Positions 1-4,343 of a stretch of DNA of 5,625 nucleotides are shown in pieces; position 1 is the first letter of the stretch; the number at the start of each line of letters is the position of its first letter. The translations under genes were made by a program, and so were the position numbers. The stretch is from the NCBI GenBank assembly GCA_937930495.1, contig CALGKL010000157.1:1-5625 (forward strand), in the 5' to 3' direction. The notes under the pieces were generated by a model, which was not told the DNA's origin, did no database searches, and worked only from the letters and a program-made list of their open reading frames with translations. Source of the stretch: an uncultured Gloeocapsa sp. GTDB taxonomy: Bacteria > Cyanobacteriota > Cyanobacteriia > Cyanobacteriales > Gloeocapsaceae.

Positions 1-15
1 CTTGTAACATTAGGG

Positions 16-618
16 CTAAAAATAGAGGTGGTGGTTAACTTCTATGGTGATTGGGAGATGTTGTAGTTTACTGAGGGTTTCTTGGTTGTAACAGAAAATC
101 TTGAGAATTTTAGCTACTGCTATTCTGGGATAAACCAAAACTTCAGCACATCTGATTCTCTTTCCGTCTGGTTGATTACTCCAATTAGAGGAGTTAAGGA
201 TTATTTCCCAATTTAAGTGAGGTAGATTGGTGAGATTAGCGTCATAGAAGGTTGTTTTTTCAGAAGCTGCATTGCCATCGCTAAAAATGGTGTAGGGTTG
301 AAATAGGACTTGAGGATCAATTCCGAGGATAATTAAGTCAGTTTGATAAGACCGACGCAGGAATAACATCGGGTTTTTGGGATTAAAATAAAGGGGAACG
401 TATTGATGTAAAGGAATCCCCTTGATGATTCTAACGTCTCGGAGTTGTTGTACTTGAGAGTGAGAGATATCGGTATATTTAAGGTTGTGTTTCTCAAGGT
501 ATTGATGAGAGAGAAGACCACGGAATAAAATTGAGTCTAGATTAGCCACAGAGGTTATATGGTAAAGATAATCGATACCATATTCTCTTAAGATTTTTGT
601 TTTCCGAGAGTTGCTCAA
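16..618 (-). CDS. darT: DarT-type DNA ADP-ribosyltransferase toxin (DUF4433)
   Basis: Toxin of the DarTG toxin-antitoxin/anti-phage system. DarT enzymes use NAD+ to attach ADP-ribose to bases in single-stranded DNA in the cytoplasm, blocking replication; the macrodomain antitoxin DarG removes the mark. Seen in the 200-residue protein: an NAD-pocket YHIT motif with H20, R60/R63 before the conserved HQYVPLYFNPKNPMLFLR block (71-88), the family signature FSDGNAAS (112-119), and AEVLVYP (158-164) with E159 at the place of the catalytic glutamate. Length is normal for the family and no key residue is missing. The start is TTG at 618: an in-frame stop lies at 646-648, no ATG or GTG lies between, and the next Met is residue 84. 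No Shine-Dalgarno is visible. The gene lies 45 nt downstream of the DUF1995 gene but has its own likely promoter. It is richer in A+T than its neighbours (three sampled rows 38% GC against 47% in DUF1995) and has no HIP1 site, which hints at transfer. Whether it is a DarT1 (guanine) or DarT2 (thymine) type cannot be told here. Confidence 0.92.
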   Translation of the reverse strand: MSNSRKTKILREYGIDYLYHITSVANLDSILFRGLLSHQYLEKHNLKYTDISHSQVQQLRDVRIIKGIPLHQYVPLYFNPKNPMLFLRRSYQTDLIILGIDPQVLFQPYTIFSDGNAASEKTTFYDANLTNLPHLNWEIILNSSNWSNQPDGKRIRCAEVLVYPRIAVAKILKIFCYNQETLSKLQHLPITIEVNHHLYF

Positions 619-631
619 GACTAACCAGGAT

Positions 632-643
632 AAGTTTAAACTT
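632..643. promoter_or_regulatory. 12-bp perfect palindrome at the darT transcription start (possible operator)
   Basis: AAGTTTAAACTT is a perfect inverted repeat placed immediately downstream of the darT -10 element and covering the predicted start site. A repressor bound here would block transcription of darT, as expected for a self-regulated toxin-antitoxin locus. The palindrome is AT-rich, so chance is possible. No binding protein can be named, and DarG is not an established repressor. Confidence 0.35.
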
Positions 644-644
644 G

Positions 645-653
645 ATTATAACA
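645..653 (-). promoter_or_regulatory. Extended -10 promoter element of darT
   Basis: On the minus strand the bases read TGTTATAAT, a perfect TATAAT with an extended-10 TG one base upstream. The -35 region, which lies in the end of the DUF1995 gene, has no good TTGACA match; this is typical of extended -10 promoters. Transcription would begin near 638, giving a leader of about 20 nt before the TTG start of darT. Inferred from sequence only. It suggests darT is transcribed separately from the upstream operon, although read-through is possible because no terminator lies between them. Confidence 0.6.
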
Positions 654-663
654 TAGCCGAAAT

Positions 664-1407
664 TTATTGACTTAAAGCTTTGAGAAATTGTTGTAAACTA
701 CCGAGTAAACCCGATTTTTTCTTAGTTAAACCTGGAGGAGAGGGAGTATCTTCTGAGGTACCAGGTTGAGTTAAGATCCTTTCTAGAGCTTCTCCCATAG
801 GTTTTTGTGATTGTTCACAGAGTAAGCGATAGTCATGATCTGCTGTTTCTACCCAAACCTGCCAAGATCCAGGATAAACTCTAATTACGGCTGCGCCTTC
901 GAGGGGTCTAAAATAATAACAGGATTCGAGGGTACTGAGGAAACGTTCGCGCAATTGACGAGCTGCTAGACCAATACCTACTATAGAGACGTCTTCGAGT
1001 TGGGGGATGAGTAGGACCACAGGGCGATCGCCCGCGAGATGACAGAGTTTTTCGACTTGATTTACTTCTACCGCGGAGGGGGAGACTACTAAAAATAGTT
1101 GATCACTATCACTAATTCTCCGCTCTACGGGACTGCGAGATGTACCGATATCGGTAATTTTAAAGGTAGTTTCACCCCAATCCCGACGGGCTAAAGCTGC
1201 TGCTCCTGTATCCGGGAAGACTACCTTTAAACCTGAGCCATATTCAGAGAAGATGGTGGTAAATTCCAAAGCGAGAGTTTGAGCTTGTAGGGCTATTTCT
1301 GGGATAACAAGTTCTACTTGTACACGTTGACAACCATCAGCGATAGCTGCTTTGACTGCGGTTTTGGCGTTGGCAATTGCTTCTTCTAAAGTTTGGGGTA
1401 CAGACAT
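664..1407 (-). CDS. DUF1995 family protein (cyanobacterial/plastid)
   Basis: A 247-residue soluble protein of the DUF1995 family, found in cyanobacteria and chloroplasts; one plant member is LPA3, linked to photosystem II assembly. Seen: the N-terminal TLEEAIANAKTAVKAAIADG helix (6-25), followed by RVQVELVIPE (28-37), the conserved VVFPDTGAAALARRDWG block (62-78), a Rossmann-like strand LFLVVSPS (104-111), and VVLLIPQLED (130-139). From about 212 the tail is low in structure and Pro/Thr-rich, then ends in a short amphipathic helix (about 232-246, SGLLGSLQQFLKALSQ) that could touch a membrane. No signal peptide or transmembrane segment. The biochemical role is unknown. The ATG start at 1407 lies 3 nt after the stop of the cysteine desulfurase gene, so the two are almost surely co-transcribed. 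The C-terminal helix role is inference. Confidence 0.88.
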   Translation of the reverse strand: MSVPQTLEEAIANAKTAVKAAIADGCQRVQVELVIPEIALQAQTLALEFTTIFSEYGSGLKVVFPDTGAAALARRDWGETTFKITDIGTSRSPVERRISDSDQLFLVVSPSAVEVNQVEKLCHLAGDRPVVLLIPQLEDVSIVGIGLAARQLRERFLSTLESCYYFRPLEGAAVIRVYPGSWQVWVETADHDYRLLCEQSQKPMGEALERILTQPGTSEDTPSPPGLTKKKSGLLGSLQQFLKALSQ

Positions 1408-1410
1408 AGG

Positions 1411-2571
1411 TTAAACTGTGAGTAATTGAGGTTGGAGACGTTGGAGAATTTGTTTTAAGACCATAGCTGTCCAATCTAGATCAGCAATTTGGGTATCTTT
1501 GCCTAAAGTCAGACGAATTCCTCTGATTGCTTCAGCCGGAGTATAACCCAAGGCTAATAAAATTGGACTAGGATTGAGTTTACCACTTTGACAAGCCGAA
1601 CCAGAACTTATACCGATTCCGGCGAGATTAAGTTGACGGACGATGGTTTTACCGGTCACTTTCTGGTCAAAATAGTTGGGATTAAGGATAAAACTGACGT
1701 GATGGGGTAACCTATTGATTCTATCGCCGGTGGGGATAAGATAGGGACAATCGGCTAGGTTAGCAAAAAGGCGATCGCGTAGTTGTCGTAAACGTTGTGA
1801 CTCTCTGGGTAATTCTCGTTTAGCGATTACTGCTGCTATGCCAAATCCGGCGATAATTGCTACTGGTTGAGTACCAGGACGTAAACCTTGTTCTTGGGAA
1901 CCTCCATATAAATGGGGTTCTAGATGCACTCCCCGACGGATATACAATGCTCCTACTCCTTGTGGTCCATAGAGTTTATGACTGGAAATAGAGAGTAAAT
2001 CAACCCCTAGGGTTTCTACGTTGATATCTACTCTTCCTGCGGCTTGAACTGCATCTGTATGGAATAAAATTTGATTATTTCTGGCTATTTGGGCTAATTC
2101 GGTTATCGGTTGTAGGGTACCGATTTCACTTTGTCCGTAGATAATGGAGATTAGTACGGTATTCGGTTTGATGGCTGCTTTTAAATCGAGGGGATTGATT
2201 CTCCCTTGAGGGTTAACGGGTAATTGGGTGATTTCCCATCCTGATTGGGCTAAGATTTGGGCTGGTTGACTAACGGCGGGATGTTCTACACTAGAAATAA
2301 TGATATGTTGAGGCTTAGAATATTGTCTAGCTACTCCGAATATAGCCAGATTATTACTTTCTGTTCCCCCTGAAGTAAAGATAATCTCTGTCGGTTGTGC
2401 GTTGATTAATTCGGCGACTTGTAGACGCGCTGTTTCCAGGGCGATCGCTGCTTTTTCCCCCCAAGAGTGTAAACTCGAGGCGTTACCCTCTAGCTCGAAG
2501 ATTTCTCGTACTAGGGCGATCGCTTCTGTACAGGGTTTAGTGGTGGCACTATAATCTAAATAAATTTGCAT
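1411..2571 (-). CDS. Cysteine desulfurase, NifS/IscS family
   Basis: PLP enzyme that takes sulfur from L-cysteine, leaving alanine and an enzyme persulfide used for iron-sulfur clusters and thio-cofactors in the cytosol. Seen in 386 residues (normal length): N-terminal YLDYSATT (4-11), PLP phosphate loop TSGGTESNN (66-74), ring-stacking H97 in VEHPAV, HTDAVQA (171-177) with D173, PLP-lysine K199 in SISSHKLYGPQGVG, R231 in RPGTQPV for the substrate carboxylate, and catalytic C327 in SSGSACQSG. The usual NNE(I/V)G segment reads GQSEIG (146-151); I believe this variant is common in cyanobacterial members. All catalytic residues are present. The ATG at 2571 is 17 nt after the stop of the upstream small gene. 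Family members include NifS, IscS and the DNA-phosphorothioation enzyme DndA; without nif, isc or dnd neighbours, a housekeeping role is the simplest reading, so no symbol is given. Confidence 0.95.
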   Translation of the reverse strand: MQIYLDYSATTKPCTEAIALVREIFELEGNASSLHSWGEKAAIALETARLQVAELINAQPTEIIFTSGGTESNNLAIFGVARQYSKPQHIIISSVEHPAVSQPAQILAQSGWEITQLPVNPQGRINPLDLKAAIKPNTVLISIIYGQSEIGTLQPITELAQIARNNQILFHTDAVQAAGRVDINVETLGVDLLSISSHKLYGPQGVGALYIRRGVHLEPHLYGGSQEQGLRPGTQPVAIIAGFGIAAVIAKRELPRESQRLRQLRDRLFANLADCPYLIPTGDRINRLPHHVSFILNPNYFDQKVTGKTIVRQLNLAGIGISSGSACQSGKLNPSPILLALGYTPAEAIRGIRLTLGKDTQIADLDWTAMVLKQILQRLQPQLLTV

Positions 2572-2588
2572 TTTTTTCTATATTGAAA

Positions 2589-2969
2589 TCAACCTCCTGG
2601 TTTACATACATTGTAATCTTCATGGGAAACTACCGCTTCAGGATTGACAAAGTTGCCATAGTCTCGACAAATTAAACGATAATTACGGGTGACTGGTATG
2701 CTGATAATAAAGCGATCGTGTCTAAGACGCTTACCATGAAAATCTCGGTAGTTTTTGTGATTTTGCAAACCATTGATAATCGTACGTGCTTTTAAGACAA
2801 CTTTTTTAGGTAGTGCGCTTAAATCAATAGGATCATGAGCAAAACTTGCTTCCCATTCTATTTTACGGTTTTTCTTTTTTTCTTTCTCGGATTGTTCAGC
2901 AGCGCATTGATGGCAAATTTGACCATATCCTCGATGACCGCAGGAAAATTTCTTTTTTCTCTTGGACAT
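2589..2969 (-). CDS. Small putative zinc-binding protein with RelE/ParE-like C-terminal region
   Basis: A 126-residue protein of unknown function. Seen: a very basic start (MSKRKKK), then a likely metal site made by C10, H12, C19 and C22 (CGH...CHQC), a Lys/Glu-rich linker (28-38), and a region from about 50 to 120 that resembles RelE/ParE-fold proteins: a helix LPKKVVLKARTIINGLQN (53-70), a GKRLRHDRFIISIPVTRNYRLI strand set (79-100) and a closing VVSHEDYN (113-120), similar to the hairpin and 'H-x-x-Y' end of that toxin fold. I recall similar short proteins, annotated as zinc-binding, across cyanobacteria, but cannot check. No partner antitoxin gene lies upstream. It is the first gene of the desulfurase/DUF1995 operon, 17 nt before the desulfurase ATG. 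The ATG at 2969 is used; another at 2973 is out of frame. Function not claimed; the RelE-like reading is an inference from pattern only. Confidence 0.8.
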   Translation of the reverse strand: MSKRKKKFSCGHRGYGQICHQCAAEQSEKEKKKNRKIEWEASFAHDPIDLSALPKKVVLKARTIINGLQNHKNYRDFHGKRLRHDRFIISIPVTRNYRLICRDYGNFVNPEAVVSHEDYNVCKPGG

Positions 2970-3002
2970 ACATTTACTCAGCCTTTATAGCGTCAATTCT
3001 TT

Positions 3003-3013
3003 CCTAAATTAGG
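3003..3013. promoter_or_regulatory. 11-bp palindrome between the divergent genes
   Basis: CCTAAATTAGG is a perfect inverted repeat with a one-base centre, 34 bp upstream of the start of the minus-strand operon. On the minus strand a TATAAA (2984-2989) lies nearby but without a good -35 element. The palindrome could be an operator for the minus-strand operon. Support is weak: it is short and AT-rich. Confidence 0.25.
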
Positions 3014-3030
3014 CTTCAGGAGGGGGAGAT

Positions 3031-3071
3031 CTTAACTTTTTTATAACCTTATCTCTAACTTTACAATAACT
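3031..3071 (+). promoter_or_regulatory. Pho box: four 11-bp-phased repeats (likely SphR/PhoB binding site)
   Basis: Four 8-mers start exactly 11 bp apart: CTTAACTT (3031), TATAACCT (3042), CTCTAACT (3053) and CAATAACT (3064). All share TAAC in the same register followed by T or CT. A weaker fifth unit, CAAAATTA, starts at 3075. Cyanobacterial Pho boxes bound by SphR are tandem CTTAACCT-like 8-mers separated by 3 bp, which is this layout. The site lies about 50 bp upstream of a secreted EEP-family nuclease/phosphatase gene, a class of gene known to be induced by phosphate limitation in cyanobacteria. The minus-strand operon could also be affected. The repeats and phase are seen directly; the regulator is inferred. 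Confidence 0.68.
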
Positions 3072-3077
3072 TTACAA
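3056..3077. repeat. Perfect tandem duplication of an 11-mer
   Basis: TAACTTTACAA occurs twice head to tail (3056-3066 and 3067-3077). It forms the third and fourth units of the putative Pho box and makes the 11-bp period exact over 22 bp, two turns of the DNA helix. Confidence 0.85.
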
Positions 3078-3092
3078 AATTAAAACAGGCTC

Positions 3093-3121
3093 TTGCGAAG
3101 ACTCTTAATTTCAAGTATATT
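3093..3121 (+). promoter_or_regulatory. Candidate core promoter of the EEP lipoprotein gene
   Basis: TTGCGA (3093-3098, 4 of 6 to TTGACA) and TATATT (3116-3121, 5 of 6 to TATAAT) are separated by 17 bp. The -35 begins one 11-bp step after the last weak Pho unit ends, so an activator on the Pho box would sit directly upstream. If this is the promoter, transcription starts near 3128 and translation must begin at GTG 3147 rather than at 3093 or 3123. Prediction from consensus only. Confidence 0.35.
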
Positions 3122-3122
3122 G

Positions 3123-4313
3123 ATGTTACACTTAGTAATTAAAGCAGTGAAAATTTGGCCATATTTACTCCTAATTCTGCTTGTTTTGGGTTTAAATGCT
3201 TGTTCAGTTAAAGCCGAAAAACTCAGGGTAATAACCTATAATGTTGAGTCTAATTCTCCCGACAAGACTAACCCACGTTTAGTCGCCGAAGATCTTAAGT
3301 CAATCCCCCCCGCTGATATCTGGGGTTTAACAGAGGTGGGGAATAATTTGGATGCAGAGGTTTTTACTCTCGCTATCGGGAAGGGAAGCTCCGATTATCA
3401 ATCTATCTTGGGAACAACCGGAGGAAGCGATCGCCTACAAATCGTCTTCAATAGTCAAAGATTACAATTAATCGATAGTCGAGAAATAGCTAATATAGGA
3501 GGAAATCGCGCACCTTTAGTAGCTAAATTCAAGTTTAAACCCAACAATCAAGAGTTCTTATTCGTAGTTAACCACTTTAATCGTGCTGATGTCGCCAAAC
3601 GAGAGTTACAAGCGGAAAATTTTCGCAACTGGGGGCGATCGCAAGGACTCCCCATTATCGCTGTGGGAGATTATAACTTTGATTTCTCTCTCTCTAATCA
3701 AAAAGGTAATCGAGCTTTGGATATTTTCTTGTCCGATGATACTTTTATCTGGTTGAAACCTTCTTGTTTAAGCAGGGGAAATTGTCCCAAAACAGGAACA
3801 CAGTGTAATTCTAAATACGATGGTATTCTCGATTTTATCTTTTTAGGGAATAAAGCCCAAAAGTGGCGGGGAAATTCTGATATTTTGTGGATAAATCAAC
3901 CGGTTTGTGAGAAAAACAATCGCGGGTACTCCGATCATTATCCCGTTGCTGCAGAAATCTCCATCACTCCTGTTAGCAATAACCTAACTAACAATTCTGT
4001 AGTTATTATCGCCCTTTTACCACATCCAGAAGGAGAAGAAACCATTAACGAAGCAGTGATCATCGGTAATTATAGTAACTCTGCTGTGGACTTCAAGGGA
4101 TGGCAACTGAGCGATCGCGCTCAAACCACCTGGGATTTAAACGAATTAGGGATTCTCCAACCTGGAGAAAAAAAGGAAATTAAACGCAACGGACAAAAAA
4201 TGACTCTCAACAACAACGGAGATACTATCAATTTACTCAATTCCCAAGGTGAGATCATCGATTCACTCACCTATTCTCAAGCTAAATTAGGAGAATACAT
4301 TTATTTTCACTAA
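3123..4313 (+). CDS. EEP-family (endonuclease/exonuclease/phosphatase) lipoprotein with C-terminal lamin-tail domain
   Basis: A likely exported, lipid-anchored, metal-dependent nuclease or phosphoesterase of 396 residues from ATG 3123. Seen: a hydrophobic signal (14-26) ending in the lipobox LNAC with C27; EEP motifs VITYNVE (N40), LTEVG (E71), VVNHFNR (H151), VGDYNFD (D183, N185), YDGILDFIFL (D237) and YSDHYPVAA (D271, H272), so the DNase I-like active site is complete; then a lamin-tail (LTD) beta domain at about 293-389 (EAVIIGNYSNSAVDFKGWQL, LQPGE, LNNNGDTINLL, GEIIDSLTYS). LTD domains often occur in secreted bacterial nucleases. Four cysteines at 215-261 (numbered from this ATG) may form disulfides outside the cytoplasm. 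The start is uncertain: TTG 3093 gives 10 more residues, while GTG 3147 gives the compact signal MKIWPYLLLILLVLGLNAC; none has a Shine-Dalgarno. The upstream Pho box suggests a role in phosphate scavenging. DNA, RNA or small phosphoesters are all possible substrates. Confidence 0.9.
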   Translation: MLHLVIKAVKIWPYLLLILLVLGLNACSVKAEKLRVITYNVESNSPDKTNPRLVAEDLKSIPPADIWGLTEVGNNLDAEVFTLAIGKGSSDYQSILGTTGGSDRLQIVFNSQRLQLIDSREIANIGGNRAPLVAKFKFKPNNQEFLFVVNHFNRADVAKRELQAENFRNWGRSQGLPIIAVGDYNFDFSLSNQKGNRALDIFLSDDTFIWLKPSCLSRGNCPKTGTQCNSKYDGILDFIFLGNKAQKWRGNSDILWINQPVCEKNNRGYSDHYPVAAEISITPVSNNLTNNSVVIIALLPHPEGEETINEAVIIGNYSNSAVDFKGWQLSDRAQTTWDLNELGILQPGEKKEIKRNGQKMTLNNNGDTINLLNSQGEIIDSLTYSQAKLGEYIYFH

Positions 4314-4343
4314 AATAATTTAGGATAATCAGAAAAAACACCC

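Larger units (their letters stand above)
1024..4118. repeat. HIP1 octamers (GCGATCGC), seven copies
   Basis: Perfect GCGATCGC copies begin at 1024, 1771, 2441, 2516, 3427, 3635 and 4111. Near matches occur at 2712 (GCGATCGT) and 5424 (ACGATCGC). All seven lie inside the DUF1995, desulfurase and EEP genes. None is in darT or the adaptor gene. HIP1 is a hallmark of many cyanobacterial genomes and is the main taxonomic clue here. Confidence 0.95.

Noticed and set aside
333..521. Open frame of 62 codons on the minus strand
   Set aside because: It lies inside darT in another frame; darT matches a known family along its whole length.
619..663. Terminator between DUF1995 and darT
   Set aside because: The only inverted repeat is the AT-only-core palindrome at 632-643, with no GC stem and no T-run after it on the minus strand.
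1411..2571. Cysteine desulfurase as DndA of a DNA phosphorothioation defence system
   Set aside because: No dndB-E or ssp genes are adjacent, and the neighbours look like housekeeping genes; proximity to darT alone is not evidence.
3018..3023. Perfect Shine-Dalgarno-like AGGAGG on the plus strand
   Set aside because: No ATG, GTG or TTG follows at a usable distance; the next bases lead into the Pho-box repeats.
4324..4329. GATAAT as a -10 promoter element for the adaptor gene
   Set aside because: The -35 position reads TTATTT, a poor match, and the leader would be only about 8 nt; too weak to list.
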